Positions 9,656 to 18,994 of a DNA stretch of 64,000 nucleotides are shown here, in pieces. A program made the position numbers and the translations under genes. This DNA is from Hyphomonadaceae bacterium (lineage in GTDB: Bacteria; Pseudomonadota; Alphaproteobacteria; Caulobacterales; Hyphomonadaceae). The notes under the pieces are model-generated. The model made no database searches and was not told the origin of the DNA. It saw only the letters and a list, made by a program, of their open reading frames with translations. The DNA lies in contig JALHLU010000002.1 of the NCBI GenBank assembly GCA_022844345.1, forward strand, positions 413,028 through 477,027, written 5' to 3'. Every line of letters begins with the position of its first letter. Within the stretch, counting starts at the first letter, position 1.

Positions 9656-9743
9656 CAGGTCCCAGTTCGGGCCGGTCTTGCGCCGACCCTGAAACACTCG
9701 ATTACCATCAATCTATTACGGATGTTTTGTCCGTGCAGAGACT

Positions 9744-10442
9744 TTATCCGGGGTCCATGCCCAGCGCGATCAAGACGGCGCGGGCGGAACGGAGGCCCTC
9801 GGCCCGGCGGGGAGTTCGCTCGATCTGATCAGCCACGCGGGCGACGGCGGCCCAGGACCGCTCCATCCGGTTCGACAGGTAGACCACGGATTCCTCTGGC
9901 AAATTGAGGTGTCGAAGTGATGAATCCTCGCGGAGGCGGGCGGCCAGCGTCGCGTCGTCCGGAGGCTCAATGTGAGCCACCGGCATGGCGGCAAGGCGTG
10001 AACGAAGGTCTGGCGGCTGGCTGAACCAGGCGGCGGGTTCGGCGCCCCCCGCGATCAGGACCGGGACATTCCGGTCGCGACAGAGATTCAAGGCGGCAAG
10101 CAGGGCTGGCCCGGCGCCGGGGTGGTCGGCGTCGTCAATCGCAAGGGCAGACACGGACAGGCGGGCGATTTCGTCCATGGATGCGAGCGAAAGGGCCTCG
10201 CCCGTGACGAGGGCAGCGCCCGACTGGCCTGCCCACCAGCGCAGGAGGCGGGACTTGCCCGCGGCTGCATCTCCAACGAGTGCGAACTGCGCGCCCGGCC
10301 ACAGCTTCCAGCGCTTCAGCGCGCCAACTGCAGACGCGTAGGAACCGGTTTCGATGAGCGGACGCTGGTCCGCATCGGCGCGGGGAAAGTCGAGCAGGAG
10401 CTGCCGGCTGGCGTCGCGCCCCGTTCGGGACGGCGGCATCAT
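9744..10442 (-). CDS. hdaA: DnaA regulatory inactivator HdaA (DnaA-like AAA+ protein)
   Basis: 232 residues, a DnaA domain-III-like AAA+ protein without the DNA-binding domain IV. A sliding-clamp-binding pentapeptide, QLLLDF, is at residues 14-19; Walker A is GDAAAGKS (57-64), Walker B is ALAIDDAD, and sensor-like RSRL follows. With clamp-bound DNA polymerase III such proteins stimulate ATP hydrolysis by DnaA and prevent re-initiation; in Caulobacter HdaA is essential for this. Its start overlaps the stop of the DUF2066 gene by 4 bp (ATGA), so the two are translationally coupled. ppk1 follows on the same strand. Confidence 0.88.
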   Translation of the reverse strand: MMPPSRTGRDASRQLLLDFPRADADQRPLIETGSYASAVGALKRWKLWPGAQFALVGDAAAGKSRLLRWWAGQSGAALVTGEALSLASMDEIARLSVSALAIDDADHPGAGPALLAALNLCRDRNVPVLIAGGAEPAAWFSQPPDLRSRLAAMPVAHIEPPDDATLAARLREDSSLRHLNLPEESVVYLSNRMERSWAAVARVADQIERTPRRAEGLRSARAVLIALGMDPG

Positions 10443-11458
10443 GGCGTTGCGACGGCCCTCAGCAGCCAGCCGCCAGCGTTGTTGGCGATATCAACGCCGC
10501 GTGCGCGCAGGTCTGACGTCAGCTGATCAGGGCGGCCAGCATAGCTGAAGCTGATGTCGGCGCCGACAGTTGTGAGCGCTTCGATGTTGAGGTTGCTGAT
10601 GAGGCGCGAACCTTCGAGGCCCTTGCGGATCTTCACCCATTCCTGGAGGTCGCGAAATGTCGCAACCAGCGACATGCTGGTCGAGCCCGTGGAACGGACG
10701 ATCGAGGCTGCCTTCCATGCGCGTTCAAGGGCGGCAACGGCTCCGGTCTGCGCCGACGGCAGGCTGACGAATGGGCCGGCGATCGCGATCTCCGGCTTGG
10801 GCGCGCTGGCGCGCATATCGACAAGGCGCACATAGAATTGCGCGCCCTGCTGGAAGACCTCTGCGATGACGCCATGATCAGCGCTGACGGACTGGATGTC
10901 GGACTGAACCTCAGCGCCCGACGGACGGCGCGGCCAAGCCTGGCCTGTGGCGACGTAGGGCGTCAGGACGGTGTCGTCGGACTTGCCGGCCCACTGGCTG
11001 GCCCATGCGGAGGGGTCCACACCGCCGACTGCCACAGGCACAATCAGCGCAAGCGCAGCCTGGGTATCGACATAGGGAACGCCGCGCTGGTCGAGATATT
11101 CGCGTACGGCGTCAGCGCGGAACGACCAGGTAATGACACCCGTCGCATGGATACCGCCTGCGACGGCTGTGGATTTCATCTGGCCCTGCGTCTCGGAAGA
11201 ACGATAGAGTCGCGAGATTGCGGCCGTCTCGATCGGCGAGCGGGCGGCTGCGCGATCTTCAGGCAAGGTCAGCCGTTCAATCAGCCGGGCGGCGCCGGCA
11301 AGGCGGGCCTCATCGCGTCCCTGCTGGGCGGCCTGGGCGCTGCTGGGGGCGACCTTGTCGATCACCAGGTCCTTGACCCGGTAGGGGTCAGCCAGCGCAG
11401 TGGCGCAGAGCGACACGGCGGCGACGAAAACTGTTGCGAATCTGATCACTTGTCTCAT
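10439..11458 (-). CDS. DUF2066 domain protein with signal peptide
   Basis: 339 residues from the ATG at 11458, giving a clean signal peptide (RQVIRFATVFVAAVSLCATALA) that ends near residue 23; the longer upstream reading adds an unlikely basic tail. The mature protein starts with DPYRVKDLVIDKVAPSSAQA, typical of DUF2066, a periplasmic family in alpha- and gammaproteobacteria with no known biochemical role. It is translationally coupled to hdaA (4-bp overlap) and divergent from purM, an arrangement that recurs in related genomes as far as I recall. Confidence 0.8.
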   Translation of the reverse strand: MRQVIRFATVFVAAVSLCATALADPYRVKDLVIDKVAPSSAQAAQQGRDEARLAGAARLIERLTLPEDRAAARSPIETAAISRLYRSSETQGQMKSTAVAGGIHATGVITWSFRADAVREYLDQRGVPYVDTQAALALIVPVAVGGVDPSAWASQWAGKSDDTVLTPYVATGQAWPRRPSGAEVQSDIQSVSADHGVIAEVFQQGAQFYVRLVDMRASAPKPEIAIAGPFVSLPSAQTGAVAALERAWKAASIVRSTGSTSMSLVATFRDLQEWVKIRKGLEGSRLISNLNIEALTTVGADISFSYAGRPDQLTSDLRARGVDIANNAGGWLLRAVATP

Positions 11459-11571
11459 GGGGACGGACCATAACCACGGCTTCCGGCCTTTGTAAGGCGG
11501 GTTGTGCATGAATGGCGCGTAAGGCGGGGCCAAGACTAGTTTGACGTAACGCCGCATGTTACTGGCGCGAC

Positions 11572-12603
11572 ATGTCGAAACCGGATTCTTCCAAGCCCCT
11601 GACCTATCGCGATGCTGGCGTCGATATCGACGCGGGCGAGGAACTTGTGGACGCCATCAAGCCGATGGCGGCCTCGACCCGCCGATCGGGCGCGGCGGGC
11701 GATCTCGGCGGATTTGGCGGGTTGTTCGACCTGAAGGCCGCAGGCTTCAAGGACCCCATCCTCGTTTCGGGAACCGACGGGGTGGGCACCAAGCTGATGC
11801 TGGCCTTCGCCACGGGGCGGCACGAAACCATTGGCATCGACCTTGTCGCCATGTGCGCAAACGATGTGCTGGCGCAGGGCGCCGAGCCGCTCTTCTTCCT
11901 CGATTATTTCGCAACCGGAAAGCTCGAGACCGGCATCGCGGCGAAGGTCGTTTCGGGAATCGCGGAGGGCTGCCGCCAGGCTGGCTGCACGCTGGTGGGC
12001 GGGGAGACCGCCGAGATGCCTGGCATGTATGCGCCGGGTCATTATGATCTCGCAGGTTTCGTCGTCGGCGCCGTGGAGCGCACCGATGTCCTGCCGAAGA
12101 CGGACGAGATGAAGGCGGGCGACGTACTTGTCGCCCTGCCCTCGTCCGGCCCGCACTCCAACGGCTATTCGCTGATCCGCAGGATCGTAGAGCGGACGGG
12201 GCTCGCCCTCACCGACTGCGCGCCGTTCGACGAGAAGAAGACGCTTGGCGAAGCGCTGCTGGCGCCGACGCGCATCTATGTGAAATCCGTGCTGCCGCTG
12301 ATCCGCATGAAGCGCATCAAGGGGCTGGCGCACATTACGGGCGGCGGCTTGACCGAGAACGCGCCACGCATGTGCCCGGACCATCTGGTTCCCAGGATCG
12401 ACTACAAGGCCGTGACACTGCCGCCGGTGTTCGACTGGCTGCAGCGTGCGGGGTCTGTCTCGGATGAAGAGATGCGCCGCACCTTCAACTGCGGCGTCGG
12501 CCTTGTGATGGCAGTTGATCCGCAGGTCGCCAATCCGCTGATGGAGCGGCTGGCGCACGAGGGCGAGGCGCCGTTCGTCATCGGCGAGCTGGCGAACGCG
12601 TGA
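11572..12603 (+). CDS. purM: Phosphoribosylformylglycinamidine cyclo-ligase
   Basis: 343 residues, standard length. It closes the imidazole ring of AIR from FGAM with ATP in purine synthesis. Family motifs visible include YRDAGVDIDAG at the N-terminus, GTDGVGTKLMLA, MCANDVLAQGAEPLFFLDY, GGETAEMPGMY and HITGGGLTEN. The ATG at 11572 follows a weak purine stretch. The stop overlaps purN by 4 bp (GTGA), so the two are coupled. It is divergent from the DUF2066/hdaA genes, with 113 bp between starts. Confidence 0.97.
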   Translation: MSKPDSSKPLTYRDAGVDIDAGEELVDAIKPMAASTRRSGAAGDLGGFGGLFDLKAAGFKDPILVSGTDGVGTKLMLAFATGRHETIGIDLVAMCANDVLAQGAEPLFFLDYFATGKLETGIAAKVVSGIAEGCRQAGCTLVGGETAEMPGMYAPGHYDLAGFVVGAVERTDVLPKTDEMKAGDVLVALPSSGPHSNGYSLIRRIVERTGLALTDCAPFDEKKTLGEALLAPTRIYVKSVLPLIRMKRIKGLAHITGGGLTENAPRMCPDHLVPRIDYKAVTLPPVFDWLQRAGSVSDEEMRRTFNCGVGLVMAVDPQVANPLMERLAHEGEAPFVIGELANA

Positions 12604-13247
12604 GCGCGAAGAAGCTCGGCATCCTGATTTCAGGTCGTGGCTCCAACATGGAGGCGCTGCTGAAGGCGGCCCAGGCGCCTGGGTGTCCGTATGAGCCCGT
12701 GATCGTGATTGCGAACAAACCGGACGCTGGCGGGCTGGAGAAGGCGCGCGGCTTTGGCGTTTCGGCCGAAGCTGTGGACCACAAGCCGTTCGGCAAGGAT
12801 CGTGAAGCTTTCGAGCGTGCCGTCGATGCCCGGCTCAAGGCTGCAGACGTCGAGCTTGTGGCGCTCGCAGGGTTCATGCGGGTACTGACGCCGTGGTTCG
12901 TGAACGAATGGGCCGGGCGGCTGATCAACATCCACCCTTCCCTGCTGCCGAAATATCCAGGGGTGGACACGCACAAGCGCTGCCTTGAGGCTGGCGACCC
13001 GGTGCATGGCTGCACCGTACACCAGGTGACGGCCGGGGTGGATGAAGGACCGGTGATCGGCCAGGCCGAGATCGACGTGATCGCGGGCGACACACCCGAC
13101 ACGCTGGCGGCGCGCGTGCTGAAGGCGGAGCATGCCCTCTATCCGCGCTGCCTCGCCGCAGTGGCGCTCAAGGCTGGGTCGCGGACCGCAGAGACCGTCG
13201 TAGTTGATGGCGTCGAGGTGCGGTTGTACGCCCCGGCTGAGGCGTAG
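12600..13247 (+). CDS. purN: Phosphoribosylglycinamide formyltransferase
   Basis: 215 residues. It transfers the formyl group of 10-formyl-THF to GAR in purine synthesis. Motifs: ILISGRGSNMEALL at the N-terminus, the catalytic region INIHPSLLPKYPGVDTHKR, GCTVHQVTAGVDEGPVIGQ and the final Asp in DEGPV. It starts with GTG inside the purM stop (GTGA). It ends 16 bp before the convergent antiporter gene and no hairpin terminator is visible between them. Confidence 0.97.
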   Translation: MSAKKLGILISGRGSNMEALLKAAQAPGCPYEPVIVIANKPDAGGLEKARGFGVSAEAVDHKPFGKDREAFERAVDARLKAADVELVALAGFMRVLTPWFVNEWAGRLINIHPSLLPKYPGVDTHKRCLEAGDPVHGCTVHQVTAGVDEGPVIGQAEIDVIAGDTPDTLAARVLKAEHALYPRCLAAVALKAGSRTAETVVVDGVEVRLYAPAEA

Positions 13248-13263
13248 TTCCCGAGACAAGCGA

Positions 13264-15108
13264 TCAATCCTCGCCGATGACTTCGGCTGCTTCCTTGTTG
13301 AGGGCCTCGGCTTCCTTGCGAGGGACAATCAAGGGCGCAGGTTGGGTGGTGGCGATGTTGCCGCGCATCAGGGTCAACCCGGCGCGCAGGCCGCCCGCTA
13401 TCTGCATTTCGAGACGCTGTTCATCACGGCGGCGGACTTCGCTGATGATTTCGTCAGCTTCCTCTTCCTCCACACCAAGATCGACCAGAACGCGGCGACC
13501 GAAAACTATCGCGGACTCGAGCACTTCACGCAGCTGGTAGTCGACGCCCGCATTGATGAGGCGGATGGCGTGGCCGCGATCAAAGGCGCGGACAAAGAGC
13601 TTGGCGTGTGGGAACTCGGCCTTGCAGAGCTCCACGATCTTGTCGGCAGCTTCCTGTTTGTCGACGCAGACGAGGATTGCCTCGGCGGTGTGGGCGCCTG
13701 AGGCGTGCAGCACATCAAGGCGCGTGCCGTCGCCATAGTAGACCTTGAAGCCGAACTGGCCGGCCGCTCGGATCATCTCGACATCGACTTCGATGATGGA
13801 GACGTCGATGCCCTTGGCGAGGAGCGGCTGGGAGACAACCTGGGCGAAGCGGCCGAAACCGACGAAGAGGACACGGCCGTGCAGTTCGCTCGCCTCCTCG
13901 ATGCCGTCCATGGATTCCTTTTCCTTCGGCAACAGGCGTTCCAGGAGAATGACGACAAGCGGGGTGAGCGCCATGGAGAGGATCACGATCGCCGTCATGC
14001 TGGAGGAATCGTTTTCGGTCATGACGTTTGCGCGCAGAGCTTCGGCAAACAGGACGAAAGCGAATTCCCCGCCCTGCGCGAACAACGCAGCGCGGCGAAG
14101 CGACTCGCGATGGTTGGCGCGGAACAGCCGCGCAACCGCGTAGATGCCGATGGACTTCACCGCCATGAAGGCAAGCACGCCGCCGATGATCAGCTGCCAT
14201 TGCAGGACGACCAGCTCCAGGTTCAACGACATCCCGACGCCGAGGAAGAACAGGCCAAGCAGGATGCCGCGGAAGGGCTCCACATCGGCTTCGAGCTGAT
14301 GGCGGAAGGTGGATTCGGAGAGCATGACACCGGCAAGGAAGGCGCCCATGCCCATCGACAGGCCGGCGCCGTCGAGGAGGTAAGCTGCTCCGAGCACAAC
14401 CAGCAGGGCGGCGGCGGTCATCACCTCGCGCGCGCCGGAACGGGCAAGGACCCCAAAGATCGGGTTCATGAGCCATTTGCCGGCAATGAAGACCAGCGCC
14501 ACCGCGCCGGCAGCGATGCCGAGCGTCTGCCACCATGGGTCAGACGGGCCGGCTCCGGCGTTGGCCGGGTTGAGGCTGGCGAGGACGGCGACAAGGGCGA
14601 GAAGCGGGATGATCGACAGATCCTCGAGCAGCAGGATGGCGACAGAGCGTTGTCCGCTGGGGGCGGCTGTCTCGCCCCGGTCGTCCATCATCTTCATGAT
14701 CACGGCCGTGGACGACAGCACGAACCCCATGGCGCCGATGACAGCGGCGGCGGGCGGCAGGCCAAACAGGATGGCGACACCGGATAGCAGCGCGCCGCAG
14801 ATCAGGACCTGCGTCGCGCCGAGCCCGAAAATGTCTCGCCGCATGGCCCAGAGCTTGGCCGGACGCATCTCCAGTCCGATGAGGAACAGGAACATCACGA
14901 CTCCAAGTTCGGCGACGTGGATGATCGTTTCGGGATCACCGAACAGCTCTTTCGTGAACCCGTGCGGACCAATGGCAACGCCGGCGGCGAGATAGCCGAG
15001 CACGGCCCCAAGACCCAGCCGGCGAAAGATGGGCACGGCAACGACACCGGCAGCCAGCAGGACGACGGCGTGGCCAAGGTCCATTCCGCCTGCAGCTTCG
15101 GTCGCCAT
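13264..15108 (-). CDS. CPA2-family K+/H+ antiporter (KefB/KefC-like) with TrkA-N domain
   Basis: 614 residues. Roughly residues 1-390 contain 12-13 hydrophobic segments of the Na+/H+ exchanger fold, with the conserved LLLEDLSIIPLLAL region and the GEFAFVLF motif. Residues 405-530 form a Rossmann TrkA-N/KTN domain (GRVLFVGFGRFAQ, acidic IIEVD at the second strand, GDGTRLDVL). Such proteins export K+ or exchange it with H+ under control of nucleotide or thiol ligands. Substrate and gating ligand cannot be read directly; no KefF/KefG ancillary gene is adjacent. The gene is convergent with purN. Confidence 0.9.
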   Translation of the reverse strand: MATEAAGGMDLGHAVVLLAAGVVAVPIFRRLGLGAVLGYLAAGVAIGPHGFTKELFGDPETIIHVAELGVVMFLFLIGLEMRPAKLWAMRRDIFGLGATQVLICGALLSGVAILFGLPPAAAVIGAMGFVLSSTAVIMKMMDDRGETAAPSGQRSVAILLLEDLSIIPLLALVAVLASLNPANAGAGPSDPWWQTLGIAAGAVALVFIAGKWLMNPIFGVLARSGAREVMTAAALLVVLGAAYLLDGAGLSMGMGAFLAGVMLSESTFRHQLEADVEPFRGILLGLFFLGVGMSLNLELVVLQWQLIIGGVLAFMAVKSIGIYAVARLFRANHRESLRRAALFAQGGEFAFVLFAEALRANVMTENDSSSMTAIVILSMALTPLVVILLERLLPKEKESMDGIEEASELHGRVLFVGFGRFAQVVSQPLLAKGIDVSIIEVDVEMIRAAGQFGFKVYYGDGTRLDVLHASGAHTAEAILVCVDKQEAADKIVELCKAEFPHAKLFVRAFDRGHAIRLINAGVDYQLREVLESAIVFGRRVLVDLGVEEEEADEIISEVRRRDEQRLEMQIAGGLRAGLTLMRGNIATTQPAPLIVPRKEAEALNKEAAEVIGED

Positions 15109-15193
15109 GGCTTACCCCCGTAATCAGCGTTTCAGGACCCGTACGCGATAGGCCGCGATGGCCGCAAGCAGAAGCGCGCTTGGCCGGCCGCGT

Positions 15194-15535
15194 TTAGCGC
15201 AGGCGTTTCTCGAACTCGGCGAAGAAGACGTCAGCATCTTCGGTGAGGCGCTTTTCCATGCGGCGGAAGAGTTCCAGCACTTCCTCGCCTGTGCGGGTGA
15301 GCACCGCGCCGCCGCCCTTGCGTCCGCCTGTACTGGCCTCAACCAGGGGCTTGCGGAAAGCTGTGTTCATGGCCTCGACGAGTTGCCAGGCGCGGGAATA
15401 GCTCATGTCCATCGCCTTGGCCGCCTTCGAGATCGAGCCCTCAGCAGCGATGTGCTCGAGCAGATCGGCCTTGCCGGGACCGAAGGCGCGCTCGCCCTTC
15501 GCAATGACGCGCGCTGTGATGCGGATGGCGGCCAT
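15194..15535 (-). CDS. Winged helix-turn-helix regulator, ModE N-terminal type
   Basis: 113 residues, just the LysR-like DNA-binding domain seen at the N-terminus of ModE. The HTH reads AAEGSISKAAKAMDMSYSRA, followed by WQLVEAMN and the basic wing region GGRKGGGAVLT. There is no molybdate-binding MOP/TOBE domain, so it either acts without molybdate or uses another sensor. A molybdenum hydroxylase operon is in the window (58-62 kb) but is far away and no link is shown. It lies 57 bp upstream of a nitrilase-family gene that ends at 15593 on the same strand. Confidence 0.85.
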   Translation of the reverse strand: MAAIRITARVIAKGERAFGPGKADLLEHIAAEGSISKAAKAMDMSYSRAWQLVEAMNTAFRKPLVEASTGGRKGGGAVLTRTGEEVLELFRRMEKRLTEDADVFFAEFEKRLR

Positions 15536-15592
15536 GCCGGATTCTCCCTGCAGCTTGAACGAAACAGCGCGGAGCGGGAAAGCGCAAGAGGG

Positions 15593-16420
15593 CTAGCCGG
15601 ACACGGGGCGGAAGGGGCGGACATGCGCCAGCGACGGAATTTTTCCACGCACTTCATCGACCAGCGAAAGATCGAGCGTCGCTGTTATCACACCGGGATC
15701 GACGCCGCCTTCAGCCAGGATCTTGCCCCAGGGATCGATGATGAGGGAGTGGCCGAAAGTTTCGCGGCCGTCCTGATGCTTGCCGCCTTGGGCAGGCGCG
15801 ATGACAAAGCAGCCGGTCTCGATGGCGCGGGAGCGCAGGAGGATGTGCCAGTGGGCCTCCCCGGTGATGCGCGTGAAGGCGGCGGGCACGGCGATGATCC
15901 GCGCGCCGGCGGCGGCGAGCTGGCGATAGAGCTCGGGGAAGCGGACATCATAGCAGACGGTCAAGCCGAGCTCGCCGACGGGTGAGTGTGCAAGGACGGC
16001 TGCATCGCCGGGAGCATAGCTATCGGACTCCCGATAGATATTGCCGGCATTGAGCTGGACGTCGAACATGTGGATCTTGTCGTAGCGGGCCAGCACCTGG
16101 CCATCGGGACCGATGAGGAAGCTGCGGTTGGCGCATTTGCCTTCGCTGGCGCGGATGGCGATGGAGCCGATGAGCAACGTTACGCCAAGTTCGCCGGCGA
16201 GCCTGCGGAAGGCGGCAAGGCCGGGGTCGGCGTCTTCGGTGGTGGACTTTTCCCAGGACGCGCCAGGCTTGCGATCCAGCAGCGTGGTCATTTCCGGGGT
16301 GGCGATGAGCTGAGCGCCCTGCCCGGCGGCCTGGCGGATCAGAGCGCTGGCCGAGGCGATATTTTCGGCCACGTCCGTTCCGGACCGCATCTGGACGCAG
16401 GCTACCCTGATCTGGGACAT
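15593..16420 (-). CDS. Carbon-nitrogen hydrolase, Nit1-like (deaminated glutathione amidase type)
   Basis: 275 residues from the ATG at 16420 (MSQIRVACVQM); an in-frame start upstream adds 11 unlikely residues. The nitrilase triad is visible: Glu in ATPEMTTLL, Lys in RYDKIHMFDV and Cys in LTVCYDVRFPEL. The FTRITGEAHWHILLRSRAIE block and the GRETFGHSLIIDPWG segment match the Nit1/YbeM branch, which hydrolyses deaminated glutathione formed by transaminase side reactions. That assignment is from motif resemblance. Acts in the cytosol. Confidence 0.88.
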   Translation of the reverse strand: MSQIRVACVQMRSGTDVAENIASASALIRQAAGQGAQLIATPEMTTLLDRKPGASWEKSTTEDADPGLAAFRRLAGELGVTLLIGSIAIRASEGKCANRSFLIGPDGQVLARYDKIHMFDVQLNAGNIYRESDSYAPGDAAVLAHSPVGELGLTVCYDVRFPELYRQLAAAGARIIAVPAAFTRITGEAHWHILLRSRAIETGCFVIAPAQGGKHQDGRETFGHSLIIDPWGKILAEGGVDPGVITATLDLSLVDEVRGKIPSLAHVRPFRPVSG

Positions 16421-16673
16421 AGGCTCGAGACCCTTTCCAGCCGTTAACCACACGCAGCGCCCTCATAAACCACAAGGCAACGCGAAGTCGCGTGTTTTCG
16501 GGCCGTGGCGCCAGCGGTTATTGTGAATCTGCGGATTTCGCGCGACAGGCGGCGCCAGGGTGACAAGCTCTCTTTCTGGTACGCAGATTGCTCACCGCCT
16601 GCCTGAGGCGCCCCCATCCCGTCATCCCGCGGTGGAGGTGGGCGCTTCGCCACAACCGCGGGATCGGTTTTTC

Positions 16674-18038
16674 ATGCGACCACCAGCCCTTCGCGGCGCA
16701 TTTGAGACGGCAAGACCACCGCCAGCCACGGCCTTCTGGGGCAGGGACAAGTCCCTGCTGCGCCATATGGGCTGGCTCGACGTTGTCATTTTCTTTGGCT
16801 GGGTGCTCTCGACGACCATGCCGTTCGGCTGGGCCCAGCCTCTGCGATATCTCGCGGCTGCATATTTCTGCGGCGCCACAGTGCTGCTGGCGCGGCAGAC
16901 GATGCCAACAGCCCTGCGCGCCTGGCCGACTTTCATCATACCCATCATGTGCATCGTGTCGGCAACGTGGGCGCCGTACGCAAACGAGGCGATCCGCAAG
17001 GGCCTGCTTTTGGCGCTGACATCGATGGTGGCCATCTACGTGGCAAGCCGCCTCAGCGGCCGGCAGATTCTCACCGTCTTCTTCGCCGCCGAAACGATCG
17101 CAGCGCTATTGACGGTCGTGCAGCCCAACGTGATGGGTGGGGCATGGACCGGGATTTTCGGCCAGAAGAACTTCCTCGCCGTTCACATGTTCATCCTGTT
17201 CACCTGCGCGATCGCGCTCGTGCTGGACAAAGAGGCGAACCGCTGGATTCGGCTGGCGGCGCTCGTGATGCTGCCCATATCGATGTATGCGATCTTCATG
17301 GCGAAGTCAGCGACGACAACGTTGCAGCTGATCGGCGCCGGCGCAGCTCTCGTCGGCCATGCCTTCCTCTGGAAACCCGCCTCACGCGTCAAGCATATGC
17401 GGACATTCATCCTGTTGGCGATGTCAGTCCTGGTCCTGGCCGCCGCGCTTGTGGTGTTCGGGCTGCTGCAGTTCGACGCCGGGGGCTCGCTGCTGGAAGC
17501 GCTTGGCAAGGACTCCACGCTGACCGGACGCACCTATCTTTGGGAAACAGCCGAACGGGTGATGGAGGAGAACCCTTGGACCGGCGTAGGCGCTGAAGGG
17601 TTCTGGCGGCCGGAGTACGGCGTCGCCAATTCGATCACCGAGTATTTCCACTTTGAAAGATACGTCCGCTTCTCGTTCCACAACTCCTACCTCGAGAACG
17701 GCGTTTCATTCGGCTATGCGGGATATTGGGCGACAGTTTTCCTGGCGGGCTGGGCGCTGGTCAGCATCTTCATGATCTGGCTGCACAATCAGACCATCAC
17801 CAACGCCGCCTTCCTGATGCTGGGCGCGATGATCATCATCCGATCCACCGCCGAGATCGATCTGGCGCAGGAGTTCGCTGGAACCGCCGTACTGCTGTTC
17901 ATCGGGGCGCTGCGCCGGGACAAGCCCGCGCCCGCGCCGCATGCGCCGACCCTGAAGGCGCCCGGACCGCGGCGGGGGAGACCATCGCCGCCAACGTCCC
18001 TGACGCCTCAGCCGACACCCCCGCAGGGGCAGTCGTGA
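16674..18038 (+). CDS. O-antigen ligase/polymerase family membrane protein
   Basis: 454 residues from the ATG at 16674; an alternative GTG at 16560 gives 492 and an ATG at 16767 gives 423. The protein has about 10-12 hydrophobic segments and the family's periplasmic region with LTGRTYLWETAERVMEE, NPWTGVGAEGF and RFSFHNSYLEN, typical of the Wzy_C/O-antigen ligase superfamily (WaaL, ExoQ). It would polymerise or ligate a lipid-linked polysaccharide at the inner membrane. The C-terminus is Pro-rich. The last codon overlaps the GTG start of a GT2 gene (GTGA), so the two are coupled. No full exopolysaccharide operon is in the window. Confidence 0.85.
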   Translation: MRPPALRGAFETARPPPATAFWGRDKSLLRHMGWLDVVIFFGWVLSTTMPFGWAQPLRYLAAAYFCGATVLLARQTMPTALRAWPTFIIPIMCIVSATWAPYANEAIRKGLLLALTSMVAIYVASRLSGRQILTVFFAAETIAALLTVVQPNVMGGAWTGIFGQKNFLAVHMFILFTCAIALVLDKEANRWIRLAALVMLPISMYAIFMAKSATTTLQLIGAGAALVGHAFLWKPASRVKHMRTFILLAMSVLVLAAALVVFGLLQFDAGGSLLEALGKDSTLTGRTYLWETAERVMEENPWTGVGAEGFWRPEYGVANSITEYFHFERYVRFSFHNSYLENGVSFGYAGYWATVFLAGWALVSIFMIWLHNQTITNAAFLMLGAMIIIRSTAEIDLAQEFAGTAVLLFIGALRRDKPAPAPHAPTLKAPGPRRGRPSPPTSLTPQPTPPQGQS

Positions 18039-18994
18039 AACAGCCTGATGTCAGCGTCATCGTTGCCGCGTGGAAGGCGGAGGGCTTTCTTGAGCGGGCA
18101 GTCCGCTCAGCGCTCGCATCCACGGGAGTGAGCGTGGAGGTCGTAATCGTCGACGACGCCTCGCCTGACGGAACCATTGAACTCGCGCGGCGGCTGGCGG
18201 CGCAGGACGCCCGGGTGATCGCCAGCCGGATGGAAGCCAATGCCGGCCCGTCGGCCGCGCGTAATCGCGCCATCGAATTGGCAAGCGGCCGGTTTGTCGC
18301 CGTGCTCGACGCCGACGACGCCATGGCGCCCGACAGGCTGTCCCGGCTCGTTCGCCATGCGGAGGCGACGGGCGCGGATATCGTGGCCGACAACATGATC
18401 GAGGTTGATGAGACGGGCGCGAGGCTGGGCGAATCCACGTTTCTCACGTCCGGAGCCTTTGCAAACGACCGCAGGATAGACTTGGCGACATGGATCGCCT
18501 TCAACGAGCCCATGAAGCGCGGTGACTGTATTGGATACCTCAAGCCCTTGATCCGCCGCGACGCTCTGCCGGCGGCAACGGTCTATGATACGGCGTTGCG
18601 AAACAGCGAGGATTACTATCTGGTCGCTGGCCTGCTGTCGCAGGGGCGGACGATGGCGTACCTCGCGACGCCGGGATATTTCTACACGCGGTCGGCTAAT
18701 TCGACGTCTCACCGGCTGAAGCCGGAACACACACAGGCGTGGCTGGACGCGGAGCAGCGTTTTGCCGGGACGCACGGCGCACGGCATTCCGCAGAAGAGC
18801 GGCGCGCCATTGCACATCGCCGCCGCGCGCTGCGCAATGTTCACCAGCTGGTTGCGACGACCGAGGCCGTGAAGTCCCGCAGGCTTGGCAATGCTTTGGG
18901 CGTAATGGCGTCGGACCTGCGCGGGGCGATATTCACGCTCAGCGCATTCACCCGGATTGCGCTGGGCAAAGTCCTGCGACGCAAACTGATCTAG
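18035..18994 (+). CDS. Family 2 glycosyltransferase
   Basis: 319 residues, starting with GTG at 18035 inside the TGA of the upstream gene; this start puts the conserved strand VSVIVAAWKAEGFLERAV at residues 6-23, as expected for GT2. The nucleotide-sugar binding and catalytic motifs are VVIVDDASPDGT, GPSAARNRAIE and the DxD-like AVLDADDAMAPDRL. It would add a sugar to a growing polysaccharide on the cytosolic face of the membrane. Donor and acceptor are unknown. The stop overlaps by 4 bp the convergent GH16 gene. Confidence 0.93.
   Translation: MKQPDVSVIVAAWKAEGFLERAVRSALASTGVSVEVVIVDDASPDGTIELARRLAAQDARVIASRMEANAGPSAARNRAIELASGRFVAVLDADDAMAPDRLSRLVRHAEATGADIVADNMIEVDETGARLGESTFLTSGAFANDRRIDLATWIAFNEPMKRGDCIGYLKPLIRRDALPAATVYDTALRNSEDYYLVAGLLSQGRTMAYLATPGYFYTRSANSTSHRLKPEHTQAWLDAEQRFAGTHGARHSAEERRAIAHRRRALRNVHQLVATTEAVKSRRLGNALGVMASDLRGAIFTLSAFTRIALGKVLRRKLI

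Noticed and set aside
9655-9697. GTG at 9697 as ppk1 start
   Set aside because: No better ribosome site than the ATG at 9655 and the added residues are not family-like; kept only as an alternative.
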